A DNA stretch of 64,000 nt, taken from NCBI GenBank assembly GCA_051881815.1, contig JBJEQP010000023.1:13477-77476 (forward strand), written 5' to 3'. The notes below the pieces were generated by a model that saw only the letters and a program-made list of their open reading frames with translations, was not told the origin of the DNA and did not search any database. Shown here in pieces: positions 24,880-33,419 of the stretch. How positions within the stretch are numbered: position 1 is the first letter of the stretch; the number at the start of each line of letters is the position of its first letter. A program made the translations under genes and the position numbers. The DNA comes from UMGS363 sp051881815. Lineage in GTDB: Bacteria > Bacillota > Clostridia > Oscillospirales > Ruminococcaceae.

Positions 24880-25261
24880 GCTCGCACGCCGTCAGAGTTA
24901 TATTCGAACTGTATCGTGTACCGAGAAAGTTCGCCTGTGCCAGCTTTGCGGTAATAGCATCAGTATAACAATTTCCCGTAAAATCAGGACAGCTTACAGC
25001 GATAGTTTTATTTTTCAGCTCTTCTACCAAAGCATTTTTATCCTCGGCAGTAAGCCTTCCCGTGGAAATTTCAAGTCTGAATCTCCTGCCCTTGAGGATC
25101 CTCACGGGATTACCATTAAAATCGGTAAACTGATTTTCGGTATCATATTCATTTGTCCATGTTGCATCGTAACCGCCGATGAGATTCAGCGTATAATCAC
25201 CGATCGCAACAGTGTAACCGCCGTTGAGGACTTCGCCTTTTTTCAGAACATATTCTTCCAT
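24848..25261 (-). CDS. Distal tail-type small protein
   Basis: 137 residues directly following the tape measure gene (15 bp gap). VLNGGYTVAIGDYTLNLIGG and GRRFRLEISTGRLTAEDKNA give a beta-sandwich-like pattern. Position fits a Dit-like connector between tail tube and baseplate. AAGGAGG lies 7-8 bp before the ATG. Confidence 0.65.
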   Translation of the reverse strand: MEEYVLKKGEVLNGGYTVAIGDYTLNLIGGYDATWTNEYDTENQFTDFNGNPVRILKGRRFRLEISTGRLTAEDKNALVEELKNKTIAVSCPDFTGNCYTDAITAKLAQANFLGTRYSSNITLTACELDKTGIEDGL

Positions 25262-25275
25262 CAATAAAGCCTCCT

Positions 25276-28200
25276 TTATAAGTTGAATGTATTTCCGCCT
25301 GAACGCTTCCCTTCTGCTATAAGGTCCTCAATGGTCGTGTTGATATATTCTTTGTCGTTAAGGTTTATAATTATCGGTGTTTTGTTGCTCGTATCATTTG
25401 ATGATCCGTTTGAACCGCCATTGTTTTGGGACGTTCCTGCCGGTGCTGTACCTGCTCCTGTTACGGAAGTAATTCCAAGAATGGACGATATTGCTTTTAT
25501 ATCGTTGATATCATCCATACTGTCAATAATACCCTGAATATAGCTTTGCGCCGTGGCTGCTCCTTCTTTATAAGCGCTTGCAGGCATATCGGAAAAAATT
25601 CCTTTTACAGCATCCGCTGTTTTGATATTAAGATTTTCAAGATCATCGGAAACGAGATTTTGTGATTCTTCTTCCGCTTTTGCCTGCAGCCTGTCCCAGT
25701 CGGAAAAATAAAGATCAAGCTTTTCTTTTGAAAGCCCAAGCAATGTATCAATAAAACTCTGACGGCTGCCGTCGCTGTAATTCATGGACTGTATGCGTTC
25801 AATAAGGCTATCCGATGCTCCGGCAGTTTTTAGCTTTTCAAGCGTCTGGTTATACCTGTCAATTTTTTTGATCTCTTCGTTAAGATCCGTGAGAACTTCC
25901 TTATTTTTCCCATCCTTATCCGTGACAGTTTCCGAAAGATCAATGTCAAGCAGCTCGTCTTTTGCTTTTTCCTTCTGTTTTACAATTTCTTTGTATGAAG
26001 ATTCAAGCTCTTTTGATAATTCTTTCGAAGTGTCTTTCCATTGATCAAGCTGCTCTTTGGCGGCTTTTTCCTCTTCTTTTTTTAGCTCATCCGAAAGTTT
26101 TTTTCGACCTTTCAGTATTTCAGCATTATACTTCTTATATAGCTCACTCTGCTTGTCAAGCCCGTTAACAATGATCTCAATATCGTTCCACATCATTTCT
26201 TCCGTGTAACTGTTATCGATCTCCTGTTTCAGCTTCAGAGCATCTATATTATCCTCTATACGCTCTTTTTCGGCCTTTTCTTCATCTTCGACCTGTTTTT
26301 CACGCTCTTTCGCAGCTTCTTCTTCCAGTTTTATTCTCTCATTTTCAGCCTTTTCTTCCTGCTGCTTTTTCTTTTCAAGATAATCTTCGTATCTGGAAAG
26401 TTGTTTGAAATAAAGCTGCGATTCTGTGTTTGTATTTTCGTCAAGATAAGCCTTTAAATCACTATAATACTCATCCTCGCTTTTTTTGCGAAGTCCAAGA
26501 CTTACATCCAAACTGTCGACTTTCGCCTGAAGCGTTTCTTCATACTGTTTGATCTCTTCCTGTTGCTTTTCGGAAAGATCATCAAGAAAGGCGGCGGCTT
26601 CTTCACTTCGCTTTCGGTAATAATCGCCCCAGTATGAAACAGATGATGTTGACTGTGCTTCTGTCCTTGCACCGCTTATTGATTCCGCAAGCTTGTCATA
26701 GCTTGAAGAAGTTTCCTCGATAAGCTTTTCATTTTCTGCAATTTTGGTATTTGTGCTGTCAAGTACCAGGTTCAATTGATACTGCGCATCCTGATATTTC
26801 TGAAAAGCATCGGGATCAAGTCCGACCGCAAACATTGCTGCATTTCGATCACCGCCAAATTCACCGTATTCGGTCTTGGTTGTATCAAAAAATTCAGCAT
26901 ATGCACCTGCAGCACCCTTTTCAAGCTCTGCAAGCGTTTCATTGGAAATGCTTGCAACGGCGTTAGAATAAAGCTGATATGCTTTAGCCTGCGCCGTGTA
27001 GTATTCCGTAATATTGTTATAATAGCTCTCCAACGAATTGCTCTTAGCTTCTTCTATACCCTTGAGCCTTATTTTCTGAATAACATCATCAATGCTGCCG
27101 GAAAGCTCCTTGTATGCACCCGTTTCCTCGTCAATAAGGTCGATAGTACCGGGAGAAAGCTCCTGCAGTTCCTTTGCAAGCTCTATCATTTCAGAGGTTG
27201 CAACACCTGTTTTCTCGTATTCATTGTAAAGGCGTTTGTATCTCTCGGCTTTCGCTTCAACAGTCCTTGCCTCGGCTTCCGAGCTTGCTACCATTTCATC
27301 GGCAGCCTTTTTTATATCTTTTTCCTTTTCAATTGCGCTGTCAAGCTGCATTACATAGGAACCGATCGCAACGCCTGCGGCTACAATTGCAGAAATAAGC
27401 AGTACATAAGGATTTGCGGCAGCTGCAGCATTGTTTGCTTCTTGCGCAGCCGTTGCCGCCTGCGTAGCAGTCGTAAGAGTTTTGTATGCTTTTATAGCAC
27501 CCGAAACAGCCGAACCGACAGCAACTGCACCCTTGAACGTTCCGTAAGCCGTTACAAGCGATATTACTGCCTCTTTGTGTTCAATAAGATATTTTGCAAC
27601 CGTAACAGCAGCATCGCCTATACCCTCAATATCATTCATTATTGAAGGTGCAGAGGACGTTATAAGCTCCGTCAGTTCAAGCGCAACCGGGAGAAGCTTT
27701 TCGCCAAGCTCGGCGGAAAGATTCTGCATAGTCAGCTCCATGATACGCTGCTGATTTGCATAGCTGTCGGAAGTTTTGGCAAAATCTCCCTGCGCATCTG
27801 CTGTCTGCTGTAATAGATACTGATATCGCAGCATCGTCTGCTCCTGCTGCGACATTTTTCTCCATGGCTTTTCGATGCCCTCTGCAAGAGCGTAAGCCTC
27901 CATATTGGTTACAGACATATTTATACCAAGCTGTTTTAACGGCTCGGTCTCGCCCGATATTCCCGAACGTATCTTTTCAAATGCTGTTTCAATATCGAGA
28001 TTGTAGAAGGATGCCATATCCCCGGCAAGCCCTACAAGATCTGTGGAAAGCTGTACAACGCTGTCGCTTGTTATGCCCTGTGATTTGAGCATCGCACCGA
28101 GCGTTCCCGTGTACTGCTTTGCCGCGAGTTCGGACATTCCGAAAGAAGTCGCCGCCTGCTGCGCCCATGTGTTTATTTTATCCGCTGCGCTTCCGAAAGT

Positions 28201-28806
28201 AGTATCAACAACATTCTGTACCTCCGAAAGGTCGGAAGCAAGCTCAATTCCTTCCTTTGCAAAATCTACAAACTCGTCTTTCAGTCTGCGCAGTCCAGAC
28301 ATTACAATATCGGAAAGAACATTAGCCTTGAATACATCTCCGAATGTTGCAGCGCTTTTTCCTGCATCATCCATTGAGTTCCCGAGCTTCTTTGTTTCAT
28401 CGGTGAGTTCATCAGTGCTTTTTTCGGCATTTTGAAGTTGCAGCCTTGTATTTGCAAGCTCCTGTTCATACTGCCTTAATCGGCTCTCGGTGTTAGTAAT
28501 TTCCTGCTGGTACTTTTTCTGCTCCGTTACGGATATAGTTCCGTTTGCTGCTGCTTGGTTTACCGCTTCCTCTGCACTTTTAAGCTGTTCAAGCTTTTTC
28601 TTCGTGTTTTCAATCGCTGTTCCAAGCAAATCATATTTATTTTTCAGGTTTTCGGTGTTTTCTCCGCCTTCAAGCTTTAAGCCTTGATTTACTGCTTTAA
28701 GCTCTGCAGATGTATTCCGAAGACTGTTTTCAACATCGGATAGTGCCGCCGTAAGTCCGGAAGTATCAGCGCCGATCTTCGCCATGTAACCGTATTTGCT
28801 TGCCAC
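25276..28806 (-). CDS. Tail tape measure protein
   Basis: 1176 residues, the longest phage gene; it sets tail length and travels down the tube at DNA ejection. The start MASKYGYMAKIGADTSGLTA is characteristic, followed by a coiled coil (residues 20-130), a TP901-type core (SDLSEVQNVVDTTFGSAADK, about residue 195), hydrophobic segments near residues 400-500, and a long charged coiled coil (750-960). A GTG start follows GGAGGAG. It is transcribed from the late promoter copy at 29272 with the gp10-like gene. Confidence 0.95.
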   Translation of the reverse strand: MASKYGYMAKIGADTSGLTAALSDVENSLRNTSAELKAVNQGLKLEGGENTENLKNKYDLLGTAIENTKKKLEQLKSAEEAVNQAAANGTISVTEQKKYQQEITNTESRLRQYEQELANTRLQLQNAEKSTDELTDETKKLGNSMDDAGKSAATFGDVFKANVLSDIVMSGLRRLKDEFVDFAKEGIELASDLSEVQNVVDTTFGSAADKINTWAQQAATSFGMSELAAKQYTGTLGAMLKSQGITSDSVVQLSTDLVGLAGDMASFYNLDIETAFEKIRSGISGETEPLKQLGINMSVTNMEAYALAEGIEKPWRKMSQQEQTMLRYQYLLQQTADAQGDFAKTSDSYANQQRIMELTMQNLSAELGEKLLPVALELTELITSSAPSIMNDIEGIGDAAVTVAKYLIEHKEAVISLVTAYGTFKGAVAVGSAVSGAIKAYKTLTTATQAATAAQEANNAAAAANPYVLLISAIVAAGVAIGSYVMQLDSAIEKEKDIKKAADEMVASSEAEARTVEAKAERYKRLYNEYEKTGVATSEMIELAKELQELSPGTIDLIDEETGAYKELSGSIDDVIQKIRLKGIEEAKSNSLESYYNNITEYYTAQAKAYQLYSNAVASISNETLAELEKGAAGAYAEFFDTTKTEYGEFGGDRNAAMFAVGLDPDAFQKYQDAQYQLNLVLDSTNTKIAENEKLIEETSSSYDKLAESISGARTEAQSTSSVSYWGDYYRKRSEEAAAFLDDLSEKQQEEIKQYEETLQAKVDSLDVSLGLRKKSEDEYYSDLKAYLDENTNTESQLYFKQLSRYEDYLEKKKQQEEKAENERIKLEEEAAKEREKQVEDEEKAEKERIEDNIDALKLKQEIDNSYTEEMMWNDIEIIVNGLDKQSELYKKYNAEILKGRKKLSDELKKEEEKAAKEQLDQWKDTSKELSKELESSYKEIVKQKEKAKDELLDIDLSETVTDKDGKNKEVLTDLNEEIKKIDRYNQTLEKLKTAGASDSLIERIQSMNYSDGSRQSFIDTLLGLSKEKLDLYFSDWDRLQAKAEEESQNLVSDDLENLNIKTADAVKGIFSDMPASAYKEGAATAQSYIQGIIDSMDDINDIKAISSILGITSVTGAGTAPAGTSQNNGGSNGSSNDTSNKTPIIINLNDKEYINTTIEDLIAEGKRSGGNTFNL

Positions 28807-28810
28807 GATC

Positions 28811-29239
28811 TCACTCCTCCAAAATTTCTTCTATCATGCGGCCAAGTTCTTCACGAGCCTTATTCTGATTATCAACAATATGCGGAATAGGGGCAACGTT
28901 CGATCCGTCCCTTGCCTTGTGACCTCGTTCAAGCAGATGTGTGAGCTGATAGTTGGTCTTGTTGCGGACATAACCCTGCACACGCCCTTTTTCATAGCTT
29001 TTGGTAACGGTCATCCAGCCTTTTTTGTAGCTTCCCGGTTGATAATTCTCCTTTGCAACTCCATGCACAAGAACAACTTCGCTTTTCGGAACTTTTTTTC
29101 GAACGGGTGAATCGTTCTGAATATCCTCAAAAGCCATTTCTGTGCATTCCTTTACAGCCTCGGATATTTTCTTGGATTTTTCTTCCGTGTATTTCTTCAA
29201 GTCATCGAGAATTGCTTCCGGTATCTGCTCTATATCCAT
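28811..29239 (-). CDS. HK97 gp10-like tail completion protein
   Basis: 142 residues with SPVRKKVPKSE, GSYKKGWMTV, NKTNYQLTHLLERGHKARDG and PHIV, the classic HK97_gp10/tail-terminator pattern. In most siphophages this gene stands between the head-closure and tail-tube genes; here it is displaced to just upstream of the tape measure and is the first gene of a late transcription unit. The ATG at 29239 has AGGGTG upstream. Confidence 0.85.
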   Translation of the reverse strand: MDIEQIPEAILDDLKKYTEEKSKKISEAVKECTEMAFEDIQNDSPVRKKVPKSEVVLVHGVAKENYQPGSYKKGWMTVTKSYEKGRVQGYVRNKTNYQLTHLLERGHKARDGSNVAPIPHIVDNQNKAREELGRMIEEILEE

Positions 29240-29271
29240 CTTGCACACCCTGTTTCGTATGTTCTGATTTT

Positions 29272-29304
29272 ATAATACCATAAAAAAAACGCCCAAAACG
29301 GACA
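29272..29304 (-). promoter_or_regulatory. Late promoter motif copy D (gp10/tape-measure unit)
   Basis: Minus strand: TGTCCG (29299-29304), 21 bp, TATTAT (29272-29277), with TG one base before the -10 (extended -10). TTTT follows TGTCCG as in the other three copies. Confidence 0.75.
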
Positions 29305-29322
29305 GTTCGGACGGGAAGAGAT

Positions 29323-29356
29323 AAAAAACCGCCTTGCATTTGACTGCAAAGCGGTT
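29323..29356 (-). terminator. Terminator after the toxin-immunity cassette (T2)
   Basis: Minus strand: AACCGCTTTGCA ... TGCAAGGCGGTT followed by TTTTAT. The hairpin is almost identical to the one at 34808-34842. Confidence 0.85.
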
Positions 29357-29361
29357 ATTGA

Positions 29362-29610
29362 TTAATTAAATAACTTTTCGATAGTTTCAAACCTACTGTC
29401 GATGCCATACATTACAACACTAAGCTTGTTGTTTTTTACCAAGAAAAACGGAGGTATCCCAATTATCGGAGCATTTGATAAATCTTCAAATGTAGGAGAA
29501 AAAACGTCATATCCGTTCCATTCGCCAAGATATTCGGCTGAATCGTATTCTCCAAGTTTTTCTAACTCTTTTATTACAAGCTCTTGTGTTTCTTTGCTAA
29601 TATTTTTCAT
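29362..29610 (-). CDS. Putative immunity protein for the Tox-PL fusion
   Basis: 82 residues, MKNISKETQELVIKELEKLG at the start and a compact alpha/beta composition (GEWNGYDVFSPTFED, PPFFLVKNNKLSVVMYG). It lies 43 bp behind the protease-toxin gene and is the last gene before a terminator. Size, position and lack of any structural-protein likeness fit an immunity protein; no family was recognised, so the role rests on context. The ATG at 29610 has AGAGGTG upstream. Confidence 0.55.
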   Translation of the reverse strand: MKNISKETQELVIKELEKLGEYDSAEYLGEWNGYDVFSPTFEDLSNAPIIGIPPFFLVKNNKLSVVMYGIDSRFETIEKLFN

Positions 29611-29653
29611 AATATCACCTCTGTAATCATTATACATATTGGTGACTGTTTTG

Positions 29654-31294
29654 TCAACGTTTTTTCTTTTTTGATTTCTTCATTATTGCGTTTGCAACAT
29701 CTTCATTAAAATCAAGATTATCTACTCTCACAAATTTAACATTGCGAGCATTATGTGATGAAAAATAATCATTGATTTCCCTTTTTCCTGTTACTTTTTT
29801 ATTTGTTTGAGGGTCATATAATCTAATATTTCCTTTGTCATCTCTTGAAGCAGTTATTATATGTCCGCCTCTGTTATGTTCATATTGAATAGAATATCTC
29901 TCTCCATTTTTTATTATTCTATCAAGTTCTACACCCTTATTTCCTGTTAATGCTTCAAGCTTTGGCTTTGAACCTGTTTTCGGGTCGATCCAGGCTAGTG
30001 TTGTATCTCGTGATAATTCCTTTGCAACTGCGCTAGTTTTGGGCTTTGTTTCAACATCAAATCCTCTTATTCTAGCTTCATGCGTAACAACGCAGCTTTG
30101 ACAATTGTGAGAATATCCATAACTTAAGGGGGAATAATTAGGATTAGCATTCCCATTATCAGCTTCATTAAACGACATTGGCTTTCCGGGTTTTACATCT
30201 GCAATGCTTTCAGGAATTGCGGAATGTGGTGACTTTGAATAATCAATTCCCGATTTAGCTCCTTCTCTTGCAGTCGCTGTACTTCTTGTTGAAATTAAAA
30301 GTCTGCCGTCCGACTTTTCTATAAGATAATCGTTCCTAACAAGACGATTTCCATTTTCGGTCTGAACTAAAGTATATGCAGTTCCTGCACCACCGCTTAC
30401 ACCAAACCTATCACCGGAAGAGAGATCAGCAGGAGAAGATGAATTGAAGTTTTTATTTCCATTTACAAGATGATGTTTGCCATTATTTATATTTGAATTT
30501 TGATATACCGCATTGTAATAGAAATTAGCCGCATCCTTATCCCCTATACCAATATCCTTGACTAATATTCCTTCTTTGGCTTTTCCTTTGGGAACCATAA
30601 AAATGTATTCACCTCCACCGGTGCCGGATGTAAACCTTCCATTCTTCGGGTCATGATAAGGATTGTACCTCAGTTCCTGCAAACGCTTCTCCGCATCAAG
30701 CCATTGACTCTCCGTACGAAGCTGTTCAAGCTGCTTCTCACGCTCCGAATAGTATTCATCGGGAATAATCTCATTTACTTCAACAGTATCTTCAAACGCC
30801 CTTGTTTCAAGAAGCGTATTTTCACCCTCTGCACGGCATTCGACGGAAGTTCCTGCATAACATGGGAGCATTGTGTTGTCAATGATCGAAACCTCAAACA
30901 TATCAATATCCTTGAGCTTTCTCCTCGGAACTGCATTGCTTCGCTGCTCCATTTCACATTCATTGACATACATTCCGAAAGACCAACCCGAAAGCAGATT
31001 TTTTCTTGCCTTTTGGATGACTTCCTCATCTCCGACTTCCGCATGCGCCCTTAAACCTATATTATCCTCGGAGAGCGTGAGAACACCGTCTTCGGTAGAA
31101 CCAAGCTTTCTGTCCTGTCTGTGATTGAGCAGAAGGTCAATATTTTTCGCCCTTGAAAGCGCCTTTCGGAACACTCCCGGCTCGACCTGTTCAACAAAAT
31201 CTCCCGTCTGACAGCGGATAGGGCGGCTGTCACGGCCTACAGCGTTTACATATCCGTCAATTATAACCTTGTCCCCTCTGATTTCTATCTGCAT
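29654..31294 (-). CDS. HK97-type prohead protease fused to a papain-like Tox-PL toxin domain
   Basis: 546 residues. Residues 1-150 form an HK97 prohead protease (family U35): LLLNHRQDRKLGS carries the catalytic His and GWSFGMY the Ser region. A coiled segment leads to YHDPKNGRFTSG near 215, a junction-like motif. Residues 390-546 resemble the papain-fold Tox-PL domain of polymorphic toxins: SHNCQSC (Cys398/401), RGGHIITA (His478), RLYDPQTN (Asp494) and VRVDNLDF. It probably matures the head and delivers a deamidase- or protease-like effector. It lies between tail genes rather than between portal and capsid. The ATG at 31294 has AAGGAG 8 bp upstream. Confidence 0.85.
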   Translation of the reverse strand: MQIEIRGDKVIIDGYVNAVGRDSRPIRCQTGDFVEQVEPGVFRKALSRAKNIDLLLNHRQDRKLGSTEDGVLTLSEDNIGLRAHAEVGDEEVIQKARKNLLSGWSFGMYVNECEMEQRSNAVPRRKLKDIDMFEVSIIDNTMLPCYAGTSVECRAEGENTLLETRAFEDTVEVNEIIPDEYYSEREKQLEQLRTESQWLDAEKRLQELRYNPYHDPKNGRFTSGTGGGEYIFMVPKGKAKEGILVKDIGIGDKDAANFYYNAVYQNSNINNGKHHLVNGNKNFNSSSPADLSSGDRFGVSGGAGTAYTLVQTENGNRLVRNDYLIEKSDGRLLISTRSTATAREGAKSGIDYSKSPHSAIPESIADVKPGKPMSFNEADNGNANPNYSPLSYGYSHNCQSCVVTHEARIRGFDVETKPKTSAVAKELSRDTTLAWIDPKTGSKPKLEALTGNKGVELDRIIKNGERYSIQYEHNRGGHIITASRDDKGNIRLYDPQTNKKVTGKREINDYFSSHNARNVKFVRVDNLDFNEDVANAIMKKSKKKKR

Positions 31295-31306
31295 TATTTT
31301 CACTCC

Positions 31307-31801
31307 TTAAAGCTTCAAGTCTTCGTCCGCATCGACCTGCTTTATACGATAAGCATTGTTGAGATACTCTCTTCCTTCCTTTGTCTTTGACAGCGCCTCA
31401 ATAAAAGCGTCACGCTCAAGCAGCCAGTAATCGAGTATAGATATATTATCTATTTCGTATATACTCATGTTCGCATAATCGGCAACAAGCTTGTCGGTAA
31501 CTGTGTATGCGGTGTATTTTACTTCATCTTCCGTGTTTTTTCTGCCGGGATAATAAGGCACTTCAAGTCCCGTCTGCTCTCGGATAAGCTTAAGCGATTC
31601 TGTATAAACAGCAATAAGAAGCTTGCTGTCACATATATCAAGAGGTATGCCGTCAAGCAGCATACCTCCTAATTTCACCGCCGCTTTATCCGAGCCGTCA
31701 AAGGTGCTTAAAGCATTCCATACAGCTTTTGTGCATATAGGAACTTTCACCCTGCCGCACATGAGCTGTATAGGTATTTCTTTTAGGCCGAGATCAAGCA
31801 T
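31307..31801 (-). CDS. Tail assembly chaperone-like protein
   Basis: 164 residues immediately after the major tail protein gene, the normal place for a gpG-like chaperone that binds the tape measure. The C-terminal half is helical and charged (REYLNNAYRIKQVDADEDL). No slippery sequence leading to a second frame was found; the next frame is the protease fusion. Position is the main evidence. Confidence 0.6.
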   Translation of the reverse strand: MLDLGLKEIPIQLMCGRVKVPICTKAVWNALSTFDGSDKAAVKLGGMLLDGIPLDICDSKLLIAVYTESLKLIREQTGLEVPYYPGRKNTEDEVKYTAYTVTDKLVADYANMSIYEIDNISILDYWLLERDAFIEALSKTKEGREYLNNAYRIKQVDADEDLKL

Positions 31802-31807
31802 TTAATA

Positions 31808-32431
31808 TCATACTCCTGTGTTTTCCTCATCGACTGTTCCATCGGAACTGTCAGCGTTAGTGGTGCTTGCAGCCTCGGAAGCAACCATCTTTCTGCGGTC
31901 GTCAATGATGATAAGTGTACCTTCCTTGTCTGCCGCTTCCGCTGTAAATACAGTGTCGATAACAGTTGCCTTGTCCTGCGTAAAGTCAAAGGAAAATCCT
32001 TCCGTATTCTTGCCGACAATGATAACACGCAGCTTCTTGCTCTTGTGTTCAAAGCCGATAATGTAGACCTTATCGTTCTGATTTCCAAGACCGCCGATCT
32101 TTACTCTGTAAGAGCCGTCCTCGTTATCGGTCACTCTTGCGGTCGAGCAAAGCGTTTCAAGCGTATAGCCGTTCCACGTCATAACGCCGGATGTAAGCTT
32201 TACGTTTTCCTTTGTGATCTCGCTTATCTTTACATATCCGAGATCGTCTTCATCCTCGTACTTTTCGGTGCTGTATTCAAACTTTGCGCCGCCCTTTATT
32301 CTTCCGAGAAGATTTTCCTCACTTTTGAAAAATTTCTCCCAGTCGTATGTATCGGGGTCAAAGGTTTCGGCGTCACGCAATTCAACGTGAAGATGACCGC
32401 TCCCGAGTGTGTATTCCTTCGTTTCAAACAT
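31808..32431 (-). CDS. Major tail tube protein
   Basis: 207 residues: MFETKEYTLGSGHLHVELRD, then beta-rich segments (GGAKFEYSTEKYEDEDDLGY, GGLGNQNDKVYIIGFEHK) and a Ser/Thr/Glu-rich tail. Size, the GSGHLHVE start and position after the tail completion gene fit a siphophage tube protein. AGGAGG lies before the ATG. Confidence 0.8.
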   Translation of the reverse strand: MFETKEYTLGSGHLHVELRDAETFDPDTYDWEKFFKSEENLLGRIKGGAKFEYSTEKYEDEDDLGYVKISEITKENVKLTSGVMTWNGYTLETLCSTARVTDNEDGSYRVKIGGLGNQNDKVYIIGFEHKSKKLRVIIVGKNTEGFSFDFTQDKATVIDTVFTAEAADKEGTLIIIDDRRKMVASEAASTTNADSSDGTVDEENTGV

Positions 32432-32443
32432 TATTTATACCTC

Positions 32444-32791
32444 CTAAAATTCGATCGTATCAGTGAATTTATATACCGTGATATCAAGCTTGTCACTGTC
32501 ATCGTATTCATAATCACTTTCAAGGCCGTTACATTCCCTTATTCCGTCCTCGAACTCCTTTTCGTTCTGCCAGTCAAGTTCCGTTTTTGTATCACGATAG
32601 AAAATACGCAGTTCGTATGTCACATCCCAGTACAGGTTGTAACCGTCTGCTCCGTCCGCTCTGCGGTGAGAAATGCGCCATACGGCGAAAGTATGGTGAT
32701 GTTGCTTCGGAAGAGAAATAAATCCTCCGTTTTTGCACGGGATATCTCCGAAGCATTTTTTCATCACGGATAAAACTTCATCAATTCCCAT
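32444..32791 (-). CDS. Minor head-tail joining / tail completion protein
   Basis: 115 residues between head-closure and tail-tube genes. WDVTYELRIFYRDTKTELDW is typical of phage minor capsid/tail-completion proteins of this size in Firmicutes. It overlaps the preceding gene by 1 bp. Confidence 0.65.
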   Translation of the reverse strand: MGIDEVLSVMKKCFGDIPCKNGGFISLPKQHHHTFAVWRISHRRADGADGYNLYWDVTYELRIFYRDTKTELDWQNEKEFEDGIRECNGLESDYEYDDSDKLDITVYKFTDTIEF

Positions 32792-33108
32792 CAGCTTATC
32801 TGCCTCCTCACCTTGAATTTTATCTCTTTGTGCAGGAAAAGCACATCATCGGGCGGCGTGATAAGCTCGTATATAACGCCGCCGCGAATGATACGGCCTC
32901 TTTGCGGTATGATCTCCATAAGCCGCCTGTTATACCGTACGGAAACATTCAGACATTCTTCTGCATTGCCGCCTGCATAATTGACCCAGTATTCCGAGTT
33001 TCGCAGACCCGACAGCGAAGCATAAACAGTTATGAGATCCTGCCATTGCTCGTCATCGTCAAGCACCTGAAATGTTATCTTTTCCCGAAGCACCGTAGAG
33101 TTTATCAC
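32791..33108 (-). CDS. Head closure (head-tail adaptor) protein
   Basis: 105 residues: TVLREKITFQVLDDDEQWQD, a beta barrel pattern and IIPQRGRIIRGGVIYELITP, matching the SPP1 gp16/HK97 head-tail adaptor type. GTG start after GGCGGTG. It lies between the gp6-like connector and the tail completion gene. Confidence 0.82.
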   Translation of the reverse strand: MINSTVLREKITFQVLDDDEQWQDLITVYASLSGLRNSEYWVNYAGGNAEECLNVSVRYNRRLMEIIPQRGRIIRGGVIYELITPPDDVLFLHKEIKFKVRRQIS

Positions 33109-33119
33109 TTTATCACCGC

Positions 33120-33413
33120 CTAACCTATGCAGTTTGCACGATGCATATCAAGTATGCACATTGCGATCGGGTTCAACTTGTCCTGCTGTACGCACATATC
33201 CCTTGTGTTGTACATATCGGAGCATAAACAGAGGAAGGCGTACTGAAAATCTTCTATTTTGTCCGCTTCTTCCTCTGTAAGCCCCGTATATCCGAGGATA
33301 TATGCCTTTGCCGTTTCCATAATGCCGGGGATAAGTGCCTTTTCCTCTGCATCGTCATCGGTCAGCCTGATATATCTGCATACAACATCTTCGGGTATTG
33401 CGCTTAACTTCAT
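33120..33413 (-). CDS. gp6-like head-tail connector
   Basis: 97 residues, all helical: VVCRYIRLTDDDAEEKALIP, AKAYILGYTGLTEEEAD and a C-terminal helix, the usual HK97 gp6 pattern. It follows the capsid gene by 6 bp, as in many siphophages. Confidence 0.85.
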   Translation of the reverse strand: MKLSAIPEDVVCRYIRLTDDDAEEKALIPGIMETAKAYILGYTGLTEEEADKIEDFQYAFLCLCSDMYNTRDMCVQQDKLNPIAMCILDMHRANCIG

Positions 33414-33419
33414 TTGTCA

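Noticed and set aside
26776..27645. 289-residue plus-strand frame opposite the tape measure gene
   Set aside because: Shadow caused by the codon pattern of the coiled-coil gene; no start signal and no domain.
31307..31801. Programmed frameshift extending the tail chaperone
   Set aside because: No slippery heptamer near the stop and the following frame is the protease fusion with its own ribosome site.
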